From: Paenibacillus sp. SC116 | Lineage (GTDB): Bacteria > Bacillota > Bacilli > Paenibacillales > Paenibacillaceae | Assembly: GCF_024733555.1 (NCBI RefSeq) | Contig: NZ_JANIOF010000001.1 | Location: 2,352,777 to 2,416,776, forward strand | Direction of reading: 5' to 3' | Length of the DNA: 64,000 bases | Shown here: in pieces, positions 54,368 through 64,000 of the stretch | Position numbering within the stretch: position 1 is the first letter of the stretch | How the letters are laid out: every line of letters begins with the position of its first letter | Made by a program: the position numbers and the translations under genes | Notes under the pieces: generated by a model | What the model was told of the DNA's origin: nothing | The model's input: the letters and a program-made list of their open reading frames with translations, nothing else | Database searches by the model: none

Positions 54368-55450
54368 CTATCCGTGGAAAATCAAAACCAGTTTTCTAAA
54401 GAAAGCATATTCTGTTCTTCTAAGTGGGTTATTTCGTTCTAAATCATCTATCTTCTGTTCATAGGTTTTAATGAGATTCTCAGCTTTAAGTATATCTTTC
54501 TGGAACAAACAAAATGAAAGAAACTCATTTACAACAAAAACAATAAAACTTTTAGCACATTTTTCTAGACATTCTTCGAATTGTGAATGTGCCAGTTCTG
54601 CATTCCCTTTCTTAGCATTAAGTAATGCTCTTAGCAGCATGTCATTGTCTTTGGTGTATGGAGAAGTATATTTATCACTTTGAATCAAACACTTCTCTGC
54701 AACACTATAATTACCTAAGTAATAATTGGAGCATCGAAACATGCATAGAGCATGAACTTTCTCGCCTGTCCCTTCTGAATTATTGTCGTTAATAATAAGC
54801 TCACAGAGCTTAACACTGTCATTATATAAGCGCAGTGTATACGCATGAACTGCCAGGCCATAATGGAAACCCAATCGCTCACGATTATTAAAAATATCCG
54901 TATAGTTTAAAATGTACCTTCCCGACTGATACGTTTCTCGTAAACGCGTGAAATCATTTCGTTCAATATAGTACATTTGTAAAAGTGATCTTGCCAGAAA
55001 GAATACGACACCATGACTACGCGAATAATTAGCTATTGTCTTATATAATGAAATTTGAATTGAGGTATCTTTAACTTCATTGGCTAAAAAATATAGTTGC
55101 TCGATAGCATCATAGCTATCAAGGTGCGGAAGTTCTAAATATTTCGTGGCGATATCTGAGATAAGAAATGAAGAATCAGATATCGTAATGGCTTCTTGTA
55201 ATATATTTAGTATTACTTCTGAGTTTCGCTCTAAAGGGATATAAGCCTTTATGTATTCCGCATACGGAATTTGCAAAGCAGTGGCAAGAGATTTAATTGT
55301 CTTATACTCGGGCCTTTTAACATCTCTGTTTTCAATTTTTGATATAGTTCCTTTATTCACTTTTGACTTCTCTGATAATATGTCCATTGTCCACTTTAAT
55401 TGTGTTCTGTAGTGTCTGACCATGTCTGCAAATGAAACATCCATTTTCAT
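54368..55450 (-). CDS. XRE-HTH regulator with TPR repeats (RRNPP/Rgg-like)
   Basis: 360 residues. N-terminal XRE helix-turn-helix about 5-65 (FADMVRHYRTQLKWTMDIL, VNKGTISKIENRDVKRP, ATALQIPYAEY), then about 280 residues of helical repeats (residue patterns such as LGFHYGLAVHAYTLRLYNDSVKLCELI, YYLGNYSVAEKCLIQSD, NAELAHSQFEECLEKC). This matches peptide-sensing Rgg/PlcR/NprR-type regulators. No cognate propeptide gene is found downstream. It lies upstream of a Spo0E gene and may influence sporulation timing, by inference from position. Confidence 0.8.
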   Translation of the reverse strand: MKMDVSFADMVRHYRTQLKWTMDILSEKSKVNKGTISKIENRDVKRPEYKTIKSLATALQIPYAEYIKAYIPLERNSEVILNILQEAITISDSSFLISDIATKYLELPHLDSYDAIEQLYFLANEVKDTSIQISLYKTIANYSRSHGVVFFLARSLLQMYYIERNDFTRLRETYQSGRYILNYTDIFNNRERLGFHYGLAVHAYTLRLYNDSVKLCELIINDNNSEGTGEKVHALCMFRCSNYYLGNYSVAEKCLIQSDKYTSPYTKDNDMLLRALLNAKKGNAELAHSQFEECLEKCAKSFIVFVVNEFLSFCLFQKDILKAENLIKTYEQKIDDLERNNPLRRTEYAFFRKLVLIFHG

Positions 55451-55672
55451 TCACACCCTTTAAAATTTTAAGCAAACAATTCTTATAAGGTAATATTCTA
55501 AGATGAGCATACTTGTATGTGTTGGGAAAATTGTTTCGAGGTCAGTTGTTGAAGAGTTTCACAGAAGCATCTCTGTACGATGAAACATTTTAACATAATT
55601 TCACCAACTTTCAAATATGCAGATCAATTCAATGATGATTTGGAAAATGTTCAAATTCTAACTTTAACAACA

Positions 55673-55709
55673 AAAAACCACTTCTTAATAAAATTAAGAA
55701 GTGGTTTTC
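55673..55709 (-). terminator. Terminator downstream of groEL
   Basis: AAAACCACTTCTTAA pairs with TTAAGAAGTGGTTTT. Symmetric, so it can work on both strands; it lies about 95 nt beyond groEL. Confidence 0.8.
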
Positions 55710-55742
55710 ATCATTTATAATCAGTGACTGCTCCATAAACTC

Positions 55743-55759
55743 TCGTTCAATTTGAACGA
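55743..55759. promoter_or_regulatory. Perfect 17-bp palindrome
   Basis: TCGTTCAA, T, TTGAACGA. It lies in the 3' flank of groEL and matches no operator I know. Possibly a short RNA stem. Confidence 0.35.
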
Positions 55760-55804
55760 AAATTCATTCTGCTAGGCACATGATATAGGGACTAAACGTC
55801 CTTA

Positions 55805-57469
<1,665 letters not shown>

Positions 57470-57526
57470 CTATATTTACCCCGCCGCTCACGACGGTTTC
57501 ATTTACAAGTAAGTATGTGTAGGCAA

Positions 57527-57808
57527 TTACCCAAGAATAGCGTGAATGTCGCTTTCTTTCATAATCAAATACTCTTTGCCTTCGAATTTGATCTCTGTGC
57601 CAGCATATTTAGAGAAGATGACACGATCGCCTTCTTGTACTTCAAGCGGAATACGTTGACCGTCTTTGATTGCACCGCTGCCTACCGCTACAACACGGCC
57701 TTCTTGCGGCTTTTCTTTTGCTGTATCTGGCAATACGATACCAAATGCAGTCGTTTCTTCTTTCGCGATTGCTTCGATCAATACGCGTTCTCCTAAAGGT
57801 TTGATCAT
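57527..57808 (-). CDS. groES: Co-chaperonin GroES
   Basis: 93 residues. The N-terminal [13 protein letters not shown] and mobile loop [21 protein letters not shown], then [18 protein letters not shown] at 57808 is preceded by AAGGAGG. 93 bp separate it from groEL. It caps GroEL in folding cycles. Confidence 0.97.
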   Translation of the reverse strand: MIKPLGERVLIEAIAKEETTAFGIVLPDTAKEKPQEGRVVAVGSGAIKDGQRIPLEVQEGDRVIFSKYAGTEIKFEGKEYLIMKESDIHAILG

Positions 57809-57897
57809 GAAAAATAGCCTCCTTCTTACTCAAAAGATTATATAGTTAGAGCAGCAACTACTTATGTAGCACGCTCCAGTAAACCACTTCGTCATTA

Positions 57898-57924
57898 TTA
57901 GCACTCGTACTCGGTTAGTGCTAA
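57898..57924. promoter_or_regulatory. CIRCE element (HrcA operator)
   Basis: TTAGCACTC, nine bases, TAGTGCTAA; only one base differs from the consensus second arm GAGTGCTAA. It lies just downstream of the groES promoter. Confidence 0.95.
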
Positions 57925-57935
57925 TAACAATCTCT

Positions 57936-57964
57936 ATGATACTGATTTTATGTCTAGTTTGCAA
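57936..57964 (-). promoter_or_regulatory. Sigma-A promoter of groES-groEL
   Basis: On minus, TTGCAA (57964-57959) and TATCAT (57941-57936) are 17 bp apart, with the CIRCE element immediately after. Confidence 0.75.
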
Positions 57965-58067
57965 GTAGTAAGCCATCATTTTTTATAATAAAAATGCCTT
58001 GTGAGCCTATCCGCCATGTTCCGACACGGCTTGCAAACACCTTCACCATCATGCCCGAAAACATATC

Positions 58068-58122
58068 AAAAAAAACAGCCCAAGCCACTTATAAGCAATG
58101 TCGCTTGTTATGGCTTGAGCTG
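58068..58122 (-). terminator. Terminator of tatC
   Basis: On minus CAGCTCAAGCCA pairs with TGGCTTGGGCTG, with an inner AAGC/GCTT stem, followed by eight T. It ends the tat transcript. Confidence 0.9.
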
Positions 58123-58133
58123 AGAGATCGTAC

Positions 58134-58916
58134 CTAGCTTAAAGAATGCTGATGTCCTGCTTCGAACTCTTCTTCCCATGCCTTATCTCTAGCTAGCTGA
58201 TTGCGATAGATGAAGGAAGATAGAAGTACACTGAATTCATACAGCAAAATAAGTGGAATCGTTATCAAAATATCAGAAATAAAATCCGGGGGCGATATAG
58301 AAACCCCGATAAGAACCAATCCGAAGTAGGCAAACCGCCGCATTTTGCGCAGCCGTAGTGGATTCAAGATCCGAATAGCTGTCAAAAACATAATCACCAA
58401 GGGCAGTTCAAACAGTAAGGCCATCGGCAGCACAAGATTAAACAAGAACGTTAAGTAATGTGTAATCCCGTAAAGCTCTTGTAACCCCAGCTGTTGGTTC
58501 ACATTCGCCGTGAACTGGAACGCCATCGGTGCAACAATATAGTAAGCGAAGCACATCCCTGCTATAAATAATACAAATACGAAAGGTATGTACTTCAAAG
58601 TTGCCATTCTCTCATGCTTCCTTAAGCCTGGACTAACAAATGCCCACAGCTGATACATAATGAAAGGAAGTGTTAACGATAGGGCTACGAGAAAAGCAAA
58701 CTTCATATAAATACCTACACCGTCCCAAGGTGAAAAGCTCTTGAACGTATAGACATCAGCCGGAGGTCGGCTAATCACATATTGGAACAGCGGTTCAGCC
58801 AAAAAGAAACCGCCGATAAGCCCGGCGATTAGCACAGCCACAATATACATAATACGTCTGCGCAGCTCCGTAATATGCTCGATAACAGATAACTGTTGTT
58901 CAGTATCTTGCGACAT
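58134..58916 (-). CDS. tatC: Twin-arginine translocase TatC
   Basis: Membrane receptor for twin-arginine signal peptides, 260 residues, six spans. IEHITELRRRIMYIV is the N-terminal signature; FVSPGLRKHERM and PPDFISDILITIPLILLYE are the typical loops. ATG at 58916 has AGGTTGGTGTGTAAGC upstream, a weak ribosome site. It follows tatA in a two-gene Tat system like TatAy-TatCy, with no TatB. Confidence 0.93.
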   Translation of the reverse strand: MSQDTEQQLSVIEHITELRRRIMYIVAVLIAGLIGGFFLAEPLFQYVISRPPADVYTFKSFSPWDGVGIYMKFAFLVALSLTLPFIMYQLWAFVSPGLRKHERMATLKYIPFVFVLFIAGMCFAYYIVAPMAFQFTANVNQQLGLQELYGITHYLTFLFNLVLPMALLFELPLVIMFLTAIRILNPLRLRKMRRFAYFGLVLIGVSISPPDFISDILITIPLILLYEFSVLLSSFIYRNQLARDKAWEEEFEAGHQHSLS

Positions 58917-59027
58917 GCTTACACACCAACCTGTTCTTGCAGTATTCCGTACAACGCTGTTTCACGCCATAAATGGAAGCCCCAGCTCTGCTGGCAGCTA
59001 CCCGCTCCCTCTCGCCATGCTGTGCGA

Positions 59028-59327
59028 TTACTCTGGCAGGCGACGTGAAGGGCTGGACTGACTTGGCGGTTCATTGGACAAAGATGTGGCTTGTCCATTC
59101 GAAACGTTAGAAGATGAAGACACAACTGTGGACTCGGCTTGAACTTCCTTGCGTTCCGTTCCCTTGTTATCCTCATCATCTCGCATAACATCACGTGCGC
59201 CAGCCTTGAATTCACGAAGTGTCCGACCGAACGCACGGCCAAGTTCAGGCAGCTTGTTAGGTCCGAACAGCAGTAAAGCCAAGATCAAGATAAGAATAAG
59301 TCCTGGAATACCTATACCGGATGGCAT
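59028..59327 (-). CDS. tatA: Twin-arginine translocase TatA
   Basis: 99 residues; ATG at 59327 has AAAGGAG 11 nt upstream, better placed than the GTG at 59348. A short N-terminal membrane helix (IPGLILILILALLLFGPNKLPELGRAFG) has the FGPxxLPEL hinge and amphipathic helix. A Ser/Gln-rich disordered tail follows. It forms the Tat pore. Gene order tatA-tatC as in the Bacillus tatAy-tatCy locus. Confidence 0.92.
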   Translation of the reverse strand: MPSGIGIPGLILILILALLLFGPNKLPELGRAFGRTLREFKAGARDVMRDDEDNKGTERKEVQAESTVVSSSSNVSNGQATSLSNEPPSQSSPSRRLPE

Positions 59328-59480
59328 ACCTGGATCGACTCCTTTCACCCATGTCTACATACAAATGCTGTAATCATCATACCACAACATTCGCCTATAA
59401 AATACCAACTTTTATCGTAGATGAGCAAAAGAAATCTTTTTATAGCCATCACTTGCACGGATTATGGTTGCAGGGGTGAT

Positions 59481-59972
59481 TTAATCATGATCATGGTAAC
59501 GTCCGCTCGCTACCTCAAGAGCATGAGGCAATTGATCAATAACGGCCATTAAGTTATCGTGGACGCCTTTTGGACTTCCTGGCAGATTGATGATGAGCGT
59601 ACGATTGCGAATGCCGCATACACCACGCGACAGCATAGCTCTACGCGTCTTCGACATGGAAGTAAATCGCATTGCCTCTGCTATGCCTGGCACAATCCGA
59701 TCTACTACCTTTAGTGTCGCTTCAGGTGTCACATCTCGGGGAGCAAGACCTGTGCCGCCTGTGGTCAGAATCAAATCTGCTTTATGATAGTCCGCCATTT
59801 CAATTAAGGATGCTGAAATATCATTCATCTCATCCGGCACGATGCGATAGTCCACGATAACACCGCCCAGCTCCTCTTCTACCAATTCACGAATAACCTG
59901 TGCGCTCGTATCTTCCCGTTCACCGCGAGATCCTTTATCGCTTGCGGTCAATAGCGCTACTTTCCAATTCAT
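59481..59972 (-). CDS. mogA: Molybdenum cofactor biosynthesis protein, MogA/MoaB family
   Basis: 163 residues, ATG at 59972 after GGGAGGAGG. The molybdopterin-adenylation fold shows TTGGTGLAPRDVTPEA and LIINLPGSPKGV, the family's substrate loops, and ALLTASDKGSRGEREDTS at the start. It acts on molybdopterin in Moco synthesis. Downstream of moaC in the same direction. Confidence 0.9.
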   Translation of the reverse strand: MNWKVALLTASDKGSRGEREDTSAQVIRELVEEELGGVIVDYRIVPDEMNDISASLIEMADYHKADLILTTGGTGLAPRDVTPEATLKVVDRIVPGIAEAMRFTSMSKTRRAMLSRGVCGIRNRTLIINLPGSPKGVHDNLMAVIDQLPHALEVASGRYHDHD

Positions 59973-59999
59973 AACCAATCCTCCTCCCGACCGTTAACC

Positions 60000-60485
60000 T
60001 TACTGCTCGTCCTCAAATCGATAGTCGCCATTTTTCCCGCCTGACTTCTCAACGAGGTAAGTTGGCCCTATGACGATATCTTTCTGGAGAGCCTTGCACA
60101 TATCATATACGGTTAGCGCAGCTGCGGATACCGCCGTCAGCGCTTCCATTTCGACACCTGTCTTGCCGGTCGTCTTCACTTCCGCTTCTATAGTCAATGT
60201 ATCTTCATCGTTGTCTGAGAACGTAATATTCATACCTGTAAGCATAAGAGGGTGGCACATTGGAATCCACTGCGCTGTCTGTTTGCCAGCCATAATACCA
60301 GCAACCTGCGCAACCGCCAGCACGTCCCCTTTTTCGATCTGACCTTGCTTAATACGCTGGAGCGTCACGGGGTCCATACGAACGGTTGTGCGAGCTGTAG
60401 CTGTTCGCTTCGTTACATCTTTGCCTGTAATATCAACCATTTTCGCATGTCCTTGCTCGTTAAAATGCGTCAACACGTCCATCAT
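60000..60485 (-). CDS. moaC: Cyclic pyranopterin monophosphate synthase MoaC
   Basis: 161 residues. [17 protein letters not shown] near residue 15, [12 protein letters not shown] and the [24 protein letters not shown] active-site stretch. It makes cPMP from the MoaA product in molybdenum cofactor synthesis. The start ATG at 60485 (or the next codon) adjoins the stop of the upstream gene. In B. subtilis moaC lies beside ydiF; here a cyclo-ligase gene and about 200 bp intervene. Confidence 0.95.
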   Translation of the reverse strand: MMDVLTHFNEQGHAKMVDITGKDVTKRTATARTTVRMDPVTLQRIKQGQIEKGDVLAVAQVAGIMAGKQTAQWIPMCHPLMLTGMNITFSDNDEDTLTIEAEVKTTGKTGVEMEALTAVSAAALTVYDMCKALQKDIVIGPTYLVEKSGGKNGDYRFEDEQ

Positions 60486-61166
60486 TCACCGTTCCTTCCC
60501 ACAAGCTATGCCTGCATATGTCCATTGTACACCATCTGGGCAAATAATGAGATGTACAGGCACATCATGAGTCTCCATCGGTACACTTTCTACCTGCTGC
60601 CACTCGTAAATAAGCGCAGCGATAAAAGGTAGTTTCGCGCGTTCCTGCTTCAACTTCGCTAAGAAGCGGTCATAATAGCCCGCACCCATGCCTATTCTGC
60701 CTCCAGCTAGGTCGAATCCCAACCCAGGCACGAGCACGACATCAACATCAACGAATCGTTCAGTGCTCAATGCGGGAACCGTTTGTTCTGGTTCTTGGAT
60801 GCCATACGTCCCTGTCTGCATCTTCACGTCAGGGTGCCATACATACCAGCTCATATCACGGTTTGCTTGATGTGCAACAGGAACATAGACCTCATTGCCC
60901 TCTTGAGTAAGCTTCATAAGCAAAGGTACGATATCCAACTCTTGACCAAATGGCATATAGGCAAACACCCGCAGCGGTCTATTGGTATTTTGCCTTAACT
61001 GCCTTAGCCAGCGCTCAGCATGCGTGCAAGCTTGTTCACTTGCCTGCTTACGTTCTTGAACCATCATCGATGATCGGCGTGACTTTAGCTGGACGCGAAG
61101 CACATGCTTGGAAGATGACGTAGAAGAAGCATCAAGCTTGCGCTCATCTTCATTAAGCTCTACCAA
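60486..61166 (-). CDS. 5-formyltetrahydrofolate cyclo-ligase
   Basis: 226 residues; TTG at 61166 has AGGAGGTGAGAGCTA before it. The family's GRIGMGAGYYDRFL (ATP/phosphate loop) and the LVPGLGFDLAGG segment are intact. Converts 5-formyl-THF to 5,10-methenyl-THF. It has a longer, Ser-rich N-terminus than most relatives (about 185-200 residues). It overlaps no other gene and heads a run with moaC and mogA. Confidence 0.92.
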   Translation of the reverse strand: MVELNEDERKLDASSTSSSKHVLRVQLKSRRSSMMVQERKQASEQACTHAERWLRQLRQNTNRPLRVFAYMPFGQELDIVPLLMKLTQEGNEVYVPVAHQANRDMSWYVWHPDVKMQTGTYGIQEPEQTVPALSTERFVDVDVVLVPGLGFDLAGGRIGMGAGYYDRFLAKLKQERAKLPFIAALIYEWQQVESVPMETHDVPVHLIICPDGVQWTYAGIACGKER

Positions 61167-61379
61167 TAGCTCTCACCTCCTGCCAAGTAAACATAGGCCA
61201 TCATTCACACATGAAAATATTTATTGATTTCGGCTGCTTCATAATAAGCACATTTATGATTTTCTCCTTTAAGTGTATCACCCTTACGCCGCTACGGCTA
61301 CCGATATGCGAACGTTTGTGGTCGTTTTCCAAGAATTCATGTACACTATAATCAGCTATTGATACGGAGGAGAATTAGT

Positions 61380-63365
61380 ATGCTGCTTCAAGTAAATAAA
61401 GTTACGAAATACTACGGCATTACGCCTGTATTAACAGATATATCTTTTCATATCCAAGCCCGTGAAAGAATGGGTTTAGTAGGAGTTAACGGCGCAGGAA
61501 AGTCTACCCTGCTTAAAATAATTGCCGATGAACTATCCCCCGATTCGGGACATGTATACAAAGCAAAAGAGACGACAATCGGTTACTTGGCACAAAATAG
61601 CGGCCTGCAGTCCGATTTGTCCATATGGGATGAAATGATAAGTGTGTTCCAGCATCTGATCGAGGCCGAGGCTGAGCTGCGAGAGTTGGAGAAGCAAATT
61701 GCAGATCCAGAGCTGGCGCAAGATGCTGCTCGCTATGAAGAAACGATGCACCGCTATTCAGAACGATCCGATTGGTTCCGTGATCAGAACGGCTATGCTA
61801 TGGAAGCTCGCGTCCGCGGCATTCTTCACGGTATGGGCTTCGGTTCTATGGACCCGAATACGCCCATTCATACGTTAAGCGGTGGACAAAAGACACGCCT
61901 TGCCTTGGCTCGCATGCTGCTGCAGCAGCCAGACGTCCTATTGCTGGATGAGCCGACGAACCACTTGGACATTGATACGTTAACTTGGCTGGAGCAATAC
62001 CTTCGCTCCTATCCAGGCGCTGTGCTCGTGGTATCTCATGACCGCTACTTCTTAGATGCCATGGTGACAGGCATCGTGCAGATTGAGCGTAATCAAGCGA
62101 AGCGTTATACGGGCAATTACAGCAGATATATGGAAATAAAAGCTGCTGAATACGAGCAAGAGCTAAAACAGTACGAGAAGCAGCAAGAAGATATTGCAAA
62201 GATGGAAGCATTCGTTCAGCGTAATATTGTTCGCGCTTCTACTACCAAGCGCGCTCAGAGCCGCCGTAAAGCATTGGATCGCATGGAGCGCGTCGACAAG
62301 CCATTAGGCGACCTTAAGCGAGCTTCCTTCTCATTTGAGATTACACGAACGAGCGGACGTGACGTACTGCGCTTGAAAGATGCATCTGTTTCTTATGAGC
62401 CTGACAAGCCGCTATTCAAGGATGTACAACTCGATCTCGATCGCGGTGAAACCGTCGCGTTAATCGGGCCTAACGGGATTGGTAAGTCAACGCTGCTCAA
62501 GAGCCTTATCGGTAAACATAAGTTGGATAAAGGACAATTCCAATGGGGCACGCATGTGTCCATTGGCTATTATGATCAAGAACAGGAAGCACTAAATCCG
62601 AGCAATACTGTACTAGAGGAAGTATGGAGTTCATATCCACACCTAGATGAAGTGCGTATTCGCACGGTGCTTGGCAGTTTCTTATTCAGCGGAGATGATG
62701 TACTCAAGCTGGTTGGTTCGCTAAGCGGTGGTGAGAAGGCTCGTGTTGCCTTGGCTAAGCTGATGCTGCTGCAAGCAAATATGCTCATTCTTGATGAGCC
62801 GACGAACCATCTTGATTTATTTAGCAAGGAAGTGCTGGAAGCGGCCTTGATGGATTATGAAGGCACATTGCTGTTTATCTCACATGACCGTTATTTCTTA
62901 AATAAGATGGCTGAACGAGTTGTAGAGTTGACGCCACAAGGTGCCATCTCCTACTTCGGCAACTACGATGATTATGTAACGAAGAAGCAGGAGCTAGAAG
63001 AAGATGCTGCTGAGCAAGCGCAGCGTGGAAAGACACCACCTGCTACTGTGCATACATCGACTTCACCTACTTCCGGCTCAACTGCCAGCAATGACGCTTC
63101 TTCAGATACTGCTGGACGTTCCGGCGCTGCCCAATTCGAGTTGGACAAGCAGAAGCAGCGCGATGAACGTGCCCGCCAGCGCAAAGCGGAACAGTTAGAA
63201 GCTAAAATTGCAGAGTTGGAAGCGGAAATCGAGCAGTTGGAATCAGAGTTGGCTGACCCTGAAGTCTACAACGACTATGTTCGTATTCAAACGATTCAAG
63301 AGCAAATGCAGCAGAAGAAAACTCAGCTAGCACAGCATTATGCAGACTGGGAAGCTTGTATGTAA
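61380..63365 (+). CDS. ydiF: ABC-F family ATPase (YdiF-like)
   Basis: Cytoplasmic protein of 661 residues with two ABC domains and no membrane span; ribosome-associated in this family. ATG at 61380 follows GGAGGAGAATTAGT. Walker A sites GVNGAGKST (about 37) and GPNGIGKST (about 365); signatures LSGGQKTRLA and LSGGEKARVA; both Walker B regions read LLDEPTNHLD or LILDEPTNHLD. A linker of basic helices (ASTTKRAQSRRKALDRMERV) lies between them. A Ser/Thr-rich segment and a C-terminal coiled coil (LEAKIAELEAEIEQLESELA) end it. Synteny with moaC and tat supports YdiF. Confidence 0.9.
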   Translation: MLLQVNKVTKYYGITPVLTDISFHIQARERMGLVGVNGAGKSTLLKIIADELSPDSGHVYKAKETTIGYLAQNSGLQSDLSIWDEMISVFQHLIEAEAELRELEKQIADPELAQDAARYEETMHRYSERSDWFRDQNGYAMEARVRGILHGMGFGSMDPNTPIHTLSGGQKTRLALARMLLQQPDVLLLDEPTNHLDIDTLTWLEQYLRSYPGAVLVVSHDRYFLDAMVTGIVQIERNQAKRYTGNYSRYMEIKAAEYEQELKQYEKQQEDIAKMEAFVQRNIVRASTTKRAQSRRKALDRMERVDKPLGDLKRASFSFEITRTSGRDVLRLKDASVSYEPDKPLFKDVQLDLDRGETVALIGPNGIGKSTLLKSLIGKHKLDKGQFQWGTHVSIGYYDQEQEALNPSNTVLEEVWSSYPHLDEVRIRTVLGSFLFSGDDVLKLVGSLSGGEKARVALAKLMLLQANMLILDEPTNHLDLFSKEVLEAALMDYEGTLLFISHDRYFLNKMAERVVELTPQGAISYFGNYDDYVTKKQELEEDAAEQAQRGKTPPATVHTSTSPTSGSTASNDASSDTAGRSGAAQFELDKQKQRDERARQRKAEQLEAKIAELEAEIEQLESELADPEVYNDYVRIQTIQEQMQQKKTQLAQHYADWEACM

Positions 63366-63421
63366 TCTTGGATGTAATTGTATAATCGACATGACCCTCG
63401 GAAAATGTCGTAAATAGATAG

Positions 63422-63465
63422 GAGCCCACTGTATTTCGTACGCTACGAGAATACAGTGGGCTCTC
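63422..63465 (+). terminator. Terminator of the ABC-F gene
   Basis: GAGCCCACTGTATT pairs with AATACAGTGGGCTC; CTCTATTTTT follows. Confidence 0.85.
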
Positions 63466-63499
63466 TATTTTTCATTTTCGATCTTCTTCAGAGGTAATA

Positions 63500-63764
63500 T
63501 GTGGATGGTAAATTTTATTCACAACATAAATTGGATTTATTTACATTCCATACATAAATGAGATTCGCTAGTTTCGCTTAATACCAGTATTTTCAACAAC
63601 ATATCCAATCTTATCCACCGTTTTATGCACACTATCCACAATATTGAAAATGTTACATGAAAAAATGATCCCCTATTTTCTTCGTACCCAACTCCTTATG
63701 GCAGTTAGACCCATGGTACTTTTCCCCATAAAATATCTAATATGTGGATAACTATTATCCACAT
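63500..63764. promoter_or_regulatory. DnaA-box cluster
   Basis: Boxes near TTATCCACA occur at 63500 (reverse, 7/9), 63515 (TTATTCACA), 63611 (TTATCCACC), 63632 (CTATCCACA), 63743 (reverse, exact) and 63755 (exact). The last two form a perfect inverted repeat with a CTA centre. Other AT-rich sequence separates them. Confidence 0.7.
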
Positions 63765-63826
63765 GAAGAATGTCACACTTTGTCGCTTTTACTCTGTTTT
63801 CGCATGTTCGCGTCCTCAGGTCGGTT

Positions 63827-64000
63827 CTACCCTTCCACAGCTGACTTTTGTGTTTCCGTTTCTTCACGTTCACTATCTGACAACCCAGCACTGCTCCAAG
63901 CTTGATTGCATGCGGCCATATAAGCCTCTGCTATCGCAAGCATAATGTCGCAATGAGCAGCTGTTCCGCGATAGGAATGACCATTCACCTGTACCGTAAC
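63827..64000 (-). CDS. C-terminal end of a LeuA-like (isopropylmalate/citramalate synthase) protein
   Basis: The window ends inside this gene; 57 codons precede the TAG at 63827. VTVQVNGHSYRGTAAHCDIMLAIAEAYMAACNQAW resembles the LeuA regulatory/dimer domain, where strands of the type 'VxVxxxGxxxxGxGxxxDIxxAxAxAYxxAxN' are usual. A Glu/Ser/Thr-rich tail ends it. Fold assignment rests on this short motif, so it is tentative. Confidence 0.4.
   Translation of the reverse strand, partial: VTVQVNGHSYRGTAAHCDIMLAIAEAYMAACNQAWSSAGLSDSEREETETQKSAVEG

Larger units (their letters stand above)
55451..55804. other. Non-coding region between groEL and regulator
   Basis: No gene. It contains a terminator at 55673-55709 and a 17-bp palindrome at 55743-55759. 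Confidence 0.5.

Noticed and set aside
58919..59242. Minus frame overlapping tatA
   Set aside because: It overlaps the real tatA in another frame, and its product has no recognisable domain.

Overview
The window looks like chromosome of a spore-forming Firmicute of the Paenibacillaceae, most likely Paenibacillus. The reasons are strong AGGAGG ribosome sites with frequent GTG/TTG starts, copper-amine-oxidase-like 'stalk' domains on secreted proteins, a Spo0E phosphatase, a sigma-B type promoter, a CIRCE element before groES-groEL, and gene orders shared with Bacillus subtilis: ydcC-alr at the left end and groEL-groES ... tatC-tatA ... moaC ... ydiF at the right end. The assignment is inferred from sequence features and remembered gene order; no search was run.

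Layout. 1-2.8 kb: alr (cut by the window edge) and a LolA-like lipoprotein. 2.8-3.9 kb: non-coding, with short repeats. 3.9-7.2 kb: an operon of a NEW3-domain membrane protein, an ABC ATPase and an ABC-2 permease. It diverges from an ECF sigma/anti-sigma pair (7.4-8.7 kb), and the shared promoter region holds five helically phased 11-bp repeats. 9.1-19.6 kb: single genes, including a secreted hydrolase, alkaline phosphatase, a WYL regulator with a zinc-ribbon/GyrI-like fusion, a DIP1984-type protein, an AT-rich membrane protein, fosB with a frameshifted phosphatase, and a SnoaL-like protein.

19.7-31.8 kb: a complete type I-B CRISPR-Cas locus. An eight-gene operon (cas6-cas8-cas7-cas5-cas3-cas4-cas1-cas2) lies between two arrays of 26 and 19 repeats. 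Both arrays read on the minus strand and share a related leader. Array 1 carries a repeat point mutation that has swept all 12 leader-side repeats.

32-42 kb: a small orphan gene, mug, an orphan response regulator, a chemotaxis receptor, DUF1540 and YjfB small proteins, an RCC1-like secreted protein, a DCC protein, cysC and a DUF2935 protein. 42.0-48.5 kb: an AT-rich, tightly overlapping six-gene operon (KAS III, ATP-grasp, SDR, metallo-beta-lactamase fold, F390-synthetase-like adenylating enzyme, GNAT-like acyltransferase). It looks like a compact biosynthetic cluster without carrier protein, PKS or NRPS, and is the best candidate for an undescribed system; a terminator hairpin lies in its leader. 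48.9-49.7 kb: two general-stress proteins behind a sigma-B promoter. 49.9-54.2 kb: accessory region of small secreted and membrane proteins with several decayed genes. 54.4-55.5 kb: an XRE-TPR regulator beside a Spo0E phosphatase. 55.8-63.4 kb: groEL-groES, tatC-tatA, mogA-moaC-yqgN and an ABC-F protein. A DnaA-box cluster and a fragment resembling the LeuA C-terminus follow to the end. No rRNA, tRNA or insertion sequence was recognised.
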